Below the pieces are notes generated by a model. It saw only the letters and a program-made list of their open reading frames with translations, made no database searches and was not told where the DNA came from. From Acidimicrobiales bacterium (GTDB lineage Bacteria > Actinomycetota > Acidimicrobiia > Acidimicrobiales > MedAcidi-G1), in assembly GCA_016845305.1 (NCBI GenBank), contig JAERSW010000007.1, positions 1 to 40,800 of the forward strand: a stretch of DNA of 40,800 nt. Reading direction: 5' to 3'. Shown here piece by piece: positions 17,129-24,883 of this stretch (within the stretch, counting starts at the first letter, position 1; each line of letters starts with the position of its first letter). The position numbers and the translations under genes are program-made.

Positions 17129-17735
17129 AGCAGTACGGGTTCTCCTCGGGCGCCTCGTCCTCGGCGGGGACCTCGCCGTCGATGACGAGTTCCTGGCCGA
17201 CGAACAGCAGGTTGGCGTCCTCGATGGCGTTGCGGGCCATGATGTCCTCGACGGTGGTGTCGTGGCGCTTGGCGATCTTGGAGAGCGAGTCGCCGGCCTG
17301 GACGGTCACGATGAGGACGTCGCCCGCGGCGTCGTCCTCGTCTGCGGGCTCGGCGTCGGGGTCGGTGAGCAGGATGACCTGGCCCACGAAGATCTGGTTC
17401 GGGTCGCACATCTCGTTGAGCCGCACCAGGGCGTCGACCGTGGTGCCGTACCGCTTGGCGATCTTGGAGAGCGAGTCGCCCTCCTCGACGGTGACCGACT
17501 CGGGCACGTCCGACGGAGCCTCGGCGGGCGCCTCGGTCGTGGTCGCCGGAGCCTCGTAGGTGGCCTCGGTGGTCGTGGTGGCCGGAGTCTCGGCAGGCGC
17601 CTCGGTGGAGGTGGCGAACATCTCGGTGGTGGTGGTCTGGACGACCACCGGCTCATCCCCGGAGCTCCCGCAGGCGGCGGCCAGCAGGGACACGGCGACG
17701 ACGACGGCGATGGGTGCTGCGGGAATCCGGCGCAT
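17127..17735 (-). CDS. Lipoprotein with two LysM domains
   Basis: 202 residues from ATG 17735. The signal peptide (MRRIP, hydrophobic core) ends in the lipobox LAAAC, so the protein should be lipid-anchored on the outer face of the membrane. A Thr/Glu/Ala/Pro-rich spacer (about 33-78) precedes two LysM repeats (about 80-124 and 141-187), both containing the repeated GDSLSKIAKR. LysM modules bind N-acetylglucosamine in peptidoglycan. No catalytic domain is present, so a structural or tethering role is likely. A TATGCT box six bases before the ATG indicates a leaderless mRNA. Confidence 0.9.
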   Translation of the reverse strand: MRRIPAAPIAVVVAVSLLAAACGSSGDEPVVVQTTTTEMFATSTEAPAETPATTTTEATYEAPATTTEAPAEAPSDVPESVTVEEGDSLSKIAKRYGTTVDALVRLNEMCDPNQIFVGQVILLTDPDAEPADEDDAAGDVLIVTVQAGDSLSKIAKRHDTTVEDIMARNAIEDANLLFVGQELVIDGEVPAEDEAPEENPYC

Positions 17736-17741
17736 GGCCGG

Positions 17742-17747
17742 AGCATA
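17742..17747 (-). promoter_or_regulatory. Leaderless -10 box of the LysM lipoprotein gene
   Basis: TATGCT on the minus strand, six bases before ATG 17735. One of the best TANNNT matches in the window. Confidence 0.6.
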
Positions 17748-17788
17748 GGTCCGGCACCCTGCCCCGCCGGGTACCCCTCGGGCCGTCC

Positions 17789-18837
<1,049 letters not shown>

Positions 18838-18841
<4 letters not shown>

Positions 18842-19308
18842 GCGTCGCCCTCCGGGCCGGTCCAGATCGGATGGGTGTCGGGGCGGTCGCCGGGATGGGA
18901 CTCGATGTCGGCGTCGAGGACGTGGAAGTCCGACGCCTCGCCGGTGTAGATGGCCAGCACGGCGGTGAGGCCGGTGGGCTGGTCGATCGTGCCGGCGGCG
19001 ACCGAGATGGTCGACGGCTTGTCGGTGGCCATCCAGAACATCGTGGCGCCGCACCGGTTGCAGAAGCCGTACCGGGTCTCCTCGGTGCGGTCGTACCAGG
19101 ACAGCGTGGCGTCCGACTCGAGGTGCAGGTCGTCGCGCAGGGTGGCGGTGGCCGCCATGTGGTGGCCGGTGATCCGCCGACACGGCGTGCAGTGACAGTG
19201 CACCACCGGGCGCAGATGGCCGGACAACCGGTACCGGACGCCGCCGCACTCGCAGCGGCCGGTCGCCCGTGGCCGCTCGGCCCCTTCGTGGTTCGGATCG
19301 TCGTCCAT
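18838..19308 (-). CDS. GFA-family zinc protein (glutathione-dependent formaldehyde-activating enzyme family)
   Basis: 156 residues from ATG 19308. Three zinc-binding cysteine clusters of the GFA fold: CECGGVRY (about 19-26), CHCTPCRR (about 38-45) and FCNRCGATMF (about 82-91). Members of this family are often called S-(hydroxymethyl)glutathione synthase, but most have unknown function, and actinobacteria generally use mycothiol, so formaldehyde-glutathione chemistry should not be assumed. The stop overlaps the mtnA start. The ATG shares its CATG palindrome with a possible divergent start of the EamA gene. Confidence 0.85.
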
Positions 19309-19314
19309 GCGCGC

Positions 19315-19320
19315 ATCCTC
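19315..19320 (-). promoter_or_regulatory. Candidate leaderless -10 box for the GFA-mtnA operon
   Basis: GAGGAT on the minus strand, six bases before ATG 19308. A weak match (A2, T6), but with the standard spacing. Confidence 0.3.
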
Positions 19321-19348
19321 GCGCGCCCCCGTGCGTGGTGGTGGACGG

Positions 19349-20263
19349 ATGCGATGGTGGACTGGGCCGGTGCCGTACCAGCTCGCCGCCCTCCTGGCCG
19401 CCACGTCGTGGGCGTGCAGCAGCCTGATCGCCGCCGAGCCGGTGCGCCGACTCGGTGGGCCCCGGTTCTGCCGGCTGCGGATGCTGTACGTGAGCGGGAT
19501 GCTCCTCGTGCTGGCCACGGCGACCGGCGGCTGGTCGACGCTGGACGGAGGCGATCTGGGCCTCCTGGCCGTGTCCGGGCTGGTCGGCCTCCTGCTCGGC
19601 GACCTGGCCCTGTTCACCGCCATGGCCCGCATCGGGCCCCGACGGACCTCGGTGCTCTTCACGTCCAACGCTCCGCTGGCCGCCGTCGGCGGCGTGCTGC
19701 TGTTCGACGAGTCGTTCGCCCCGTGGGCGCTGGTGGGCGCGGTCCTAACCGTGGTCGGCATCGCCCTGGCCGTCAACTACGGGTCCCGTAGCGGCACCCA
19801 CACCGACGTCTTCGAACGGATCGAGGGGTCGTTGACGGCCGGTGCGGTGTGGGCGGGCATCGGCGCGCTGGGCCAGGCTCTGGGGGCACTGGCCGCCAAG
19901 CCCGTGCTCGACGACGGCGCCGACACGTTGGCCGTGGCCGCCACCCGCGCCGTGATCGCCACCGTGGCCCTGTGGGTCCTGGCCCGGCCCGGGGACCGCC
20001 TGGCCCGACCGGCCCGACGGGGCCCACTGCTGCCCGGCGACCACCTGCGGCTGGCGGCCAGCGCCTTCATCGCCATGGTGGTCGGCATGACCCTGCTGCT
20101 GTGGGCATTGGGGCGGGGTGACACGGGGGTGGCGACGATCCTCTCGGCCACCACGCCGGTCATCCTGCTGCCCCTGCTGTGGCTCCGCCTCCGTCAGGTT
20201 CCGGCCCCCGGCGCCTGGCTGGGCGCCATCCTCACCGTGGTCGGCACCGCGCTGCTGCTCTGA
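19349..20263 (+). CDS. EamA/DMT-family transporter
   Basis: 304 residues from ATG 19349 (318 if the ATG at 19307 is used, 297 from a GTG at 19370). About ten hydrophobic spans in two EamA repeats, with short polar loops and a longer cytoplasmic loop (around YGSRSGTHTDVFERIEG) between halves, as in drug/metabolite transporters. An SD-like GGTGG precedes 19349. The substrate is not predictable. Divergent from the GFA-mtnA pair and convergent with the flavoprotein gene. A degenerate 20-base tandem repeat copies its stop codon region. Confidence 0.87.
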   Translation: MRWWTGPVPYQLAALLAATSWACSSLIAAEPVRRLGGPRFCRLRMLYVSGMLLVLATATGGWSTLDGGDLGLLAVSGLVGLLLGDLALFTAMARIGPRRTSVLFTSNAPLAAVGGVLLFDESFAPWALVGAVLTVVGIALAVNYGSRSGTHTDVFERIEGSLTAGAVWAGIGALGQALGALAAKPVLDDGADTLAVAATRAVIATVALWVLARPGDRLARPARRGPLLPGDHLRLAASAFIAMVVGMTLLLWALGRGDTGVATILSATTPVILLPLLWLRLRQVPAPGAWLGAILTVVGTALLL

Positions 20264-20311
20264 CGGTCGCGCTCCTGCCCTGACCGGGCATGTACCTCCT
20301 CTGACCGATCA
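20251..20311. repeat. Degenerate 20-21 bp tandem repeat over the EamA stop codon
   Basis: Three units at 20251-20270, 20271-20290 and 20291-20311, each with a core like CTGCTCTGACGG, CTGCCCTGACCG or CTCCTCTGACCG, so TGA recurs at 20261, 20281 and 20302. The last unit runs into the convergent gene's stop codon. Confidence 0.55.
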
Positions 20312-21085
20312 GGCCTCTCCGTCGAGGACGACGAGGACCTCGTCGAGGGCCTTGCGAGCCAGGTCGGGGACGCGGACGCCGGGCAGCGGATGCCCGACCG
20401 GGAACATGACGAAGGGCCGTTCGTTCTCGGGACGACCGAGGATGGCCCGCAGGAAGGCCATGGGCGACGGCGTGTGGGGCAGGGTGGCCAGGCCCATGTC
20501 GTGGACGGCGGCCACGAAGAGCCCGGCGGCGATCCCCACGCTCTCCTTCACGTAGTAGTTCTTCCGCGTCGAGCCGTCGTCGCGGAGCTCGTAGCGCTGC
20601 TCGAAGAGGACGACCAGCCAGGGGGCGACGTCGAGGAACTCCTTGTGGTGGTCGGTGCCCAGCGGGGCGAGGGCCTCCTGCCACTCGGCGTTCATCCGGT
20701 TCTCGAGGTAGTTGGTGCGCTCCTCGGCCTCGGCCGCCTCGCGGATACGAGCCTTCACGTCGGGGTCGGAGACGGCCACGAAGGTCCACGGCTGCTTGTG
20801 GGCCCCCGACGGTGCCGTCGACGCCGCGGCCACCGCCGCCTCGACCAGGGCGCGGGGCACCGGATCGGGGCTGAACATGCGGACGCTGCGACGCCGCTCG
20901 GCCTGCGACCGGAAGGCCTCGGCACGGCGGCGCATCTCGCCGTCATCGACGACCTCGTGGTCGTGCTCCACGAAGGGGTGGCGGTCGGCCAACTCGGGCG
21001 ACGGGTACGGGTGCCGGTAGAGGGGCTCGCCGGGATCCCCGTCGGGGTGCTGGTCGGGCTGCTCGTCGGGGTGTTCGTCGGGCAT
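20309..21085 (-). CDS. Iodotyrosine-deiodinase-like FMN nitroreductase
   Basis: 258 residues from ATG 21085. Nitroreductase fold with FMN-phosphate arginines in RRRSVR (64-69), TAPSGAHKQPWTFV (90-103), and C-terminal GRPENERPFVMFPVGHP. The resemblance to vertebrate iodotyrosine deiodinase, as I recall that sequence, runs along the whole domain. The substrate-gripping triad Glu-Tyr-Lys (human E157, Y161, K182) is matched by E122, Y126 and K148. T205 in PHTPSP may be the residue near flavin N5. That predicts reductive dehalogenation of halotyrosine or a similar phenol rather than generic nitroreduction. The first 20 residues are a Pro/Asp/His/Gln low-complexity tail. A single-gene unit between EamA and tRNA-Leu. 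Confidence 0.85.
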   Translation of the reverse strand: MPDEHPDEQPDQHPDGDPGEPLYRHPYPSPELADRHPFVEHDHEVVDDGEMRRRAEAFRSQAERRRSVRMFSPDPVPRALVEAAVAAASTAPSGAHKQPWTFVAVSDPDVKARIREAAEAEERTNYLENRMNAEWQEALAPLGTDHHKEFLDVAPWLVVLFEQRYELRDDGSTRKNYYVKESVGIAAGLFVAAVHDMGLATLPHTPSPMAFLRAILGRPENERPFVMFPVGHPLPGVRVPDLARKALDEVLVVLDGEA

Positions 21086-21091
21086 GGCCCC

Positions 21092-21097
21092 AGTCTC
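21092..21097 (-). promoter_or_regulatory. Candidate leaderless -10 box of the deiodinase-like gene
   Basis: GAGACT on the minus strand, six bases before ATG 21085. The same hexamer occurs at the same spacing before the crotonase-like gene at 24088. It sits just downstream of the tRNA, so read-through from the tRNA promoter is an alternative. Confidence 0.35.
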
Positions 21098-21102
21098 GCC
21101 GG

Positions 21103-21186
21103 TGCCCGGGACAGGATTCGAACCTGTACGCCCCGAAGGGCCGCGGGGTTTAAGCCCGCTGCGTCTACCAGTTCCGCCACCCGGGC
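21103..21186 (-). tRNA. tRNA-Leu, anticodon UAA
   Basis: An 84-base class II tRNA. The 7-bp acceptor stem GCCCGGG/CCCGGGC closes 21186-21180 with 21110-21104. The anticodon stem GCGGG/CCCGC encloses CTTAAAC (anticodon TAA). The long variable arm folds on GCCC-TTCG-GGGC, as in leucine tRNAs, and the T-loop is GTTCGAATC. The discriminator base is A. The genome reads CCG after it, so the CCA end is not encoded. Confidence 0.95.
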
Positions 21187-21198
21187 GTGGCCCGACCC

Positions 21199-21204
21199 AC
21201 GGTA
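21199..21204 (-). promoter_or_regulatory. Candidate -10 box for tRNA-Leu
   Basis: TACCGT on the minus strand, 12 bases before the mature tRNA 5' end. No convincing -35. Confidence 0.4.
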
Positions 21205-21243
21205 GCCAGCGGCGTTCGGCCCGGCGATTCGTCCCGTGATCCG

Positions 21244-21612
21244 TCAGGCGGCGAGGGCGGGTTCGTCGACGGCCAGCCAGAGGGCGGCCCGGACGGTGTC
21301 GGCCCGGATCGACTCCAGGCGGTTGGCCACCACGATCCCCTCCACCATGTCGGCCACCACGGCCGCCCACGGTCGGTCGCGGACCACCACCGAGACCACG
21401 GCCGACCGCCCCCGACGACGGATGGTCCGCTGGACGCCGTCGAGGCCCGGTGGGCTCCGGAAGGTCGGCACCTCGAGGCCACGGAGGCGAGAGGCCTGCC
21501 CCAGGGCCCGGGCCGTCTCGGCGAACCGGATCGAGGCCGACCGGCACGGCACCGACGGCCCAGGGGTGGGCCTGACTCCCTGTCCGTTCCCCTGTCTGTT
21601 CCTCCGCTCCAT
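21244..21612 (-). CDS. Small hypothetical protein
   Basis: 122 residues from ATG 21612 (an ATG at 21621 adds three). I do not recognise the family. The first 20 residues are Asn/Gln/Arg/Pro-rich with atypical codons, so the true start may be further in, for example the GTG before PCRSASIRF. From there on, codon use is as GC-biased as the neighbours and the composition is that of a small alpha/beta domain: GLEVPTFRS, RGRSAVVSVVVRDRPWAAVVADMVEG (two strands) and a final helix. No signal peptide, membrane span or cysteine cluster. It lies upstream of tRNA-Leu on the same strand. Confidence 0.55.
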   Translation of the reverse strand: MERRNRQGNGQGVRPTPGPSVPCRSASIRFAETARALGQASRLRGLEVPTFRSPPGLDGVQRTIRRRGRSAVVSVVVRDRPWAAVVADMVEGIVVANRLESIRADTVRAALWLAVDEPALAA

Positions 21613-21668
21613 GGTGCACATCTTCGCGACCACCTGTGACAGTCGGTCCTCCCCACACACCCGACGGC

Positions 21669-21674
21669 CATACT
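21669..21674 (+). promoter_or_regulatory. Candidate leaderless -10 box of the nuclease gene
   Basis: CATACT followed by six bases and GTG 21681. It supports that GTG as start. Confidence 0.45.
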
Positions 21675-21680
21675 CGCGGG

Positions 21681-22637
21681 GTGCAGGACCCGACCGCGGC
21701 CGCCGGCCCCGAGCCGCTGAACCCCGCCCAGCAGGCCGTCCTCGACGAGTTGGGCGCCTCGGCCGAGGATCGCCCCGAGTTCCCCGACGACCTCCGCCAC
21801 CACCTCCGCGCCGCCCTGGAGACGGCGGTCGAACCCCACCTCGACGACCTGCCCGACGGGGTGGACCTCTACCTCAACAAGCACCGCCTGGCCATGGTCC
21901 ACGGCTGCGAGGCCCGGTTCCTGGCCGAGGAGGACGAGCCCTTCGAGTGGCGGGTACCCACCGCCCGCGGCTCGGTCGTCCACAAGGCGGTCGAGTTGGC
22001 CGTCAACTGGCGGGGCCCGGTCGAGCCGCCCCTCCTGGTCGACGAGGCGCTGGCCAGCCTGGAGGCCGACCAGAAGAACCTCAGCGACTGGCTCCAGGGC
22101 ATCGGCGAGGCCGAGCGGGCCGAGCTGCGCTCCCAGGCCCTCGATGCCTTCAGCAAGTACCTGGAGTGCTGGCCGCCGCTGAAGTCGGCGTGGCGACCGG
22201 TGACCGAGAGCCGGCTCCGGGCCGAGCCGTGCGGGGGGCGCCTCGTGCTGGACGGCAAGGTCGACCTGACCCTCGGCACGGCCCGCGGGCTGGTGGCCGG
22301 CAAGGTGATCGTGGACCTCAAGACCGGGGGCACCAACGCGGTCCACCGCGAGGACCTCCGCTTCTACGCGTTGGTCGAGACGCTGCGCATGGGCGTCCCA
22401 CCCCGGATGCTCGCCTCCTACTACCTGGACCAGGCCACCTTCGTGTCCGAGGTGGTCACCGAGGACACCCTGCGGGCCACCGTGCTCCGGGTGGCCGACG
22501 GGGTGGACCGCCTCGTCGGGCTCCTCCACGGCGACCGCACGCCGTCACGGGTCCCGGGCCCACCGTGCCGCTGGTGCCCCGCACGGGCCGACTGCGCCGA
22601 GGGGCAGGCCTGGCTGGAGGAACGGGACGAGGCCTGA
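21681..22637 (+). CDS. PD-(D/E)XK nuclease (RecB/Cas4-like) with probable 4Fe-4S cluster
   Basis: 318 residues from GTG 21681. The active-site set of RecB-family nucleases is present: H101 in RGSVVHKAVE, D195 in LDGKVDL, D212 and K214 in VDLKTGG, and Y229 in the following DLRFYAL helix (QxxxY position). One cysteine before the nuclease core (C76 in HGCEARF) and three at the C-terminus (C296, C299, C305 in CRWC and RADC) reproduce the C...C-x2-C-x5-C pattern of AddB, Cas4 and related enzymes, which staples the fold with 4Fe-4S. No helicase or cas gene is adjacent, so it is a stand-alone nuclease, probably in DNA repair. Confidence 0.87.
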   Translation: MQDPTAAAGPEPLNPAQQAVLDELGASAEDRPEFPDDLRHHLRAALETAVEPHLDDLPDGVDLYLNKHRLAMVHGCEARFLAEEDEPFEWRVPTARGSVVHKAVELAVNWRGPVEPPLLVDEALASLEADQKNLSDWLQGIGEAERAELRSQALDAFSKYLECWPPLKSAWRPVTESRLRAEPCGGRLVLDGKVDLTLGTARGLVAGKVIVDLKTGGTNAVHREDLRFYALVETLRMGVPPRMLASYYLDQATFVSEVVTEDTLRATVLRVADGVDRLVGLLHGDRTPSRVPGPPCRWCPARADCAEGQAWLEERDEA

Positions 22638-22665
22638 CCGCTCAGACGGTCCCGCCGCCCCACGG

Positions 22666-22685
22666 GCCCGCCACCCACCGCGGGC
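22666..22685. terminator. Bidirectional hairpin between convergent genes
   Basis: GCCCGC (22666-22671) and GCGGGC (22680-22685), a perfect 6-bp stem with an 8-base loop, in the gap between the nuclease and MFS stops. No T-tract on either side. Confidence 0.4.
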
Positions 22686-22690
22686 GCCGG

Positions 22691-24007
22691 TCAGCCGGCG
22701 TCGAGGAGGCGGAACCGGCCGGTGGCGTTCAGCCACCACCCGCCGACCAGGACGACCAGGCCGGCCACGGCCACCACCGGCCGGGGTCCGAACACTGCGA
22801 TGGCCCAGCCCATGAGCAGGTTGGCGAACGGCGACACGCCGAGCACGCCCATCAGGTAGATCGCCATGACCCGACCCCGCCGGGCATCCTCCACCTGGAG
22901 CTGCACGGTCGAGTTCAGGTTCGACGCCGACGCCAGGTGCATGGCCCCGATCAGGCCGAGGCCCACGAAGCCCATCCACAGGGTGGGCGCCAGGGCGAAC
23001 AGGGCCAGGGCCACGCCGTACCCGCAGGTGGCGAGGAACTGGATGCGGGACCGGCGTAGGCGGCTCAGCTCGCCGGCCACCACCGGTGCGGCCAGCAGCG
23101 CCCCGATCCCCTGGGCCGATCCCAGCATCCCGAACCAGAACGGCGAGACCTCGAAGACCTCCTCGGCGAAGACCACGATCTGCTGGACCACCGGTTGGCC
23201 CATGGTCGAGACCAGGGCCGTGGTGAGGATGGCCGTGCGGATGCCCGGCGAGTCCAGGACGTACCGGATCGACTCCCGGTACTGGGCCATGACCGAACCG
23301 TCGGTCGCCGCGCCGGCCGACCCGCCATCGTCGGACCCGGCGCCGGAGCCGGGACCTGTGTCGGGACCCGCGTCGGGACCAGCGCCGGGCCGGAAGAGCT
23401 CGTCGGCCCGGATCATGGCCAGGGTGGTCAGGATCGGCCCGTAGGCCATGGCGGCCACGGCGAGCGCCCAGCCGGGTCCCACCGTGCCGATCACGAACCC
23501 GCCGAGGGCCGGCCCCACCGTGCGGGCCGCGTTGAACTGGGTGGAGTTCAGGGTGATGGCGTTGCGGAGGTGCTCTCGGGGCACGCACTCGGCGACGAAC
23601 GACTGCCAGGTGGGCAGCTGGATCCCGTACACGAACCCGCCGACCAGCAGCAGGGCCATCCACGCCCACGGGCTGCGCAACCCGGCCCCCCAGGAGACGG
23701 CCATGGCGGCGGCCAGCACCGAGCACGCCGTGTTGGTGCACAACAGCACCAGGCGTCGGTCGAAGCGGTCCGACACGTGGCCGGCGATCGGGTTGGTGAG
23801 CAGCATCGGGATGAAGGTGGAGAAGGCGGCCGCCCCCACCCAGGCCGCCGACTCGGTGAGCCGGTACACCACGTAGTACGAGGCCACGTACTGGGTCCAC
23901 CGGCCGTTGTTGGTCAGCACCCCACCCAGCCAGAACAGCCGGTAGTTGCGGTATCCGAGCGCCGGGAAGCGCCGGTTCCGCCGCTGCTCCCGGGTCCCGT
24001 CCGACAC
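22691..24007 (-). CDS. MFS exporter (EntS/DUF894-like)
   Basis: 438 residues from GTG 24007. About 12 membrane spans in two halves. The N-terminal FPALGYRNYRLFWLGGVLTNNG and the GHVSDRFDRRLVL loop between spans 2 and 3 are typical of the MFS_3 exporter group that includes enterobactin exporter EntS and many macrolide or metabolite effluxers. The central cytoplasmic loop holds a Gly/Ala/Asp/Pro low-complexity stretch encoded by 12-base repeats (about 23330-23400). The substrate is unknown. The start is supported by a TAGGGT box seven bases upstream. Divergent from the crotonase-like gene over a large inverted repeat. Confidence 0.88.
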   Translation of the reverse strand: MSDGTREQRRNRRFPALGYRNYRLFWLGGVLTNNGRWTQYVASYYVVYRLTESAAWVGAAAFSTFIPMLLTNPIAGHVSDRFDRRLVLLCTNTACSVLAAAMAVSWGAGLRSPWAWMALLLVGGFVYGIQLPTWQSFVAECVPREHLRNAITLNSTQFNAARTVGPALGGFVIGTVGPGWALAVAAMAYGPILTTLAMIRADELFRPGAGPDAGPDTGPGSGAGSDDGGSAGAATDGSVMAQYRESIRYVLDSPGIRTAILTTALVSTMGQPVVQQIVVFAEEVFEVSPFWFGMLGSAQGIGALLAAPVVAGELSRLRRSRIQFLATCGYGVALALFALAPTLWMGFVGLGLIGAMHLASASNLNSTVQLQVEDARRGRVMAIYLMGVLGVSPFANLLMGWAIAVFGPRPVVAVAGLVVLVGGWWLNATGRFRLLDAG

Positions 24008-24014
24008 GCGGCCG

Positions 24015-24020
24015 ACCCTA
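24015..24020 (-). promoter_or_regulatory. Leaderless -10 box of the MFS gene
   Basis: TAGGGT on the minus strand, seven bases before GTG 24007. Confidence 0.5.
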
Positions 24021-24023
24021 GGT

Positions 24024-24060
24024 CCGACCCCTCCCCGGGCCCGCCTCCGGAGGGGGTCGG
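24024..24060. repeat. Imperfect 11-bp inverted repeat between divergent promoters
   Basis: CCGACCCCTCC (24024-24034) and GGAGGGGGTCGG (24049-24060) pair over 11 bp with one bulged G, separated by 14 bases. It lies between the -10 boxes of the MFS gene and the crotonase-like gene, where an operator for both would sit. Confidence 0.6.
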
Positions 24061-24075
24061 GGGTGGGGTCCGTGC

Positions 24076-24081
24076 GAGACT
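24076..24081 (+). promoter_or_regulatory. Candidate leaderless -10 box of the crotonase-like gene
   Basis: GAGACT followed by six bases and ATG 24088. Matches A2 and T6 of TANNNT. Confidence 0.4.
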
Positions 24082-24087
24082 CGGAAC

Positions 24088-24855
24088 ATGAGCGTCCTGC
24101 GAACCGAACGCCGCGACCGCGTGGCCATCCTGACCTTCGACGACCCCGACCGCCGCAACGTGGTCAGCGACGAGATGAACGACGAGCTCCTCGCCGCCTT
24201 CGACGAGCTGGAGGCCGACGAGGACGTCGGTGCCGTCGTCCTGACCGGGGCCGGGCGGGCGTTCTGTGCCGGCGCGGTGCTGGACGACCTGCTCGACGCC
24301 GGATCGGGCGACGCCGACGGCGCCCTGCCCGACATCTACCGGGGCTTCCTCCGGGTGGCCCACACCCCGCTGCCCACCGTGGCCGCCGTCAACGGGGCCG
24401 CGGTGGGTGCCGGCATGAACATGGTGCTGGCCTGCGACCTGGTGGTGGCCGGCCGCTCGGCGAAGTTCGACTCCCGCTTCCTGACCATCGGCATCCATCC
24501 CGGTGGCGGGCACACGTGGCGCCTCCGCAACATCACCGACCTGCAGACGGCGAAGGCCATGGTGCTCTTCGAGCAGATCCTGGACGGCGAGGCGGCGGCC
24601 CGGCACGGCGTGGCCTGGGAGTGCGTGGACGACGAGGCCCTGGTCGACCGGGCGGTGGAGTACGCGGCGAAGGCCGCCGGCCACCCCCGCGACCTGGTGG
24701 CGGTGACCAAGAAGACGTTGCACGACACGGCGGCCATCACCGAGTCGGTGCCGTCGGTGCAGTTGGAGATCGAGCCGCAGGTCTGGTCGATGCGCCAGCC
24801 GGCGTTCACCGAGATGGTGGCGAGGCTGAAGGCCCGGATGGCCGAGAAGGGCTGA
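24088..24855 (+). CDS. Enoyl-CoA hydratase/isomerase (crotonase) family protein lacking catalytic Glu pair
   Basis: 255 residues from ATG 24088, normal crotonase length. The CoA-binding and oxyanion-hole segments are there: RAFCAGAVLDDL (about 57-68) and VNGAAVGAGMNM (101-112). Aligned with mitochondrial hydratase, the two catalytic glutamates are replaced: E144 by N111 and E164 by F131 (KFDSRFLTIG). A simple water addition is therefore unlikely. Other crotonase chemistry (isomerase, thioesterase, decarboxylase) or a non-enzymatic CoA-binding role is possible. It shares a promoter region with the MFS gene and converges on the GNAT gene. No beta-oxidation partner is adjacent. Confidence 0.85.
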   Translation: MSVLRTERRDRVAILTFDDPDRRNVVSDEMNDELLAAFDELEADEDVGAVVLTGAGRAFCAGAVLDDLLDAGSGDADGALPDIYRGFLRVAHTPLPTVAAVNGAAVGAGMNMVLACDLVVAGRSAKFDSRFLTIGIHPGGGHTWRLRNITDLQTAKAMVLFEQILDGEAAARHGVAWECVDDEALVDRAVEYAAKAAGHPRDLVAVTKKTLHDTAAITESVPSVQLEIEPQVWSMRQPAFTEMVARLKARMAEKG

Positions 24856-24862
24856 CCCCCCG

Positions 24863-24883
24863 GGGTGCCCCGTTCAGGCACCC
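24863..24883. terminator. Bidirectional hairpin between crotonase-like and GNAT genes
   Basis: GGGTGCC (24863-24869) and GGCACCC (24877-24883), a perfect 7-bp stem with a 7-base loop. It overlaps the last codons of the GNAT gene. No T-tract. Confidence 0.45.

Noticed and set aside
20309-21085. BluB (dimethylbenzimidazole synthase) as identity of the nitroreductase-fold gene
   Set aside because: The Glu-Tyr-Lys lid triad and whole-domain resemblance fit iodotyrosine deiodinase, and no cobalamin gene is nearby.
23330-23400. Short direct repeats in the MFS gene as a regulatory array or CRISPR-like element
   Set aside because: They are in-frame 12-base repeats encoding a Gly/Pro/Ala/Asp loop between membrane halves, with no spacers of constant length.
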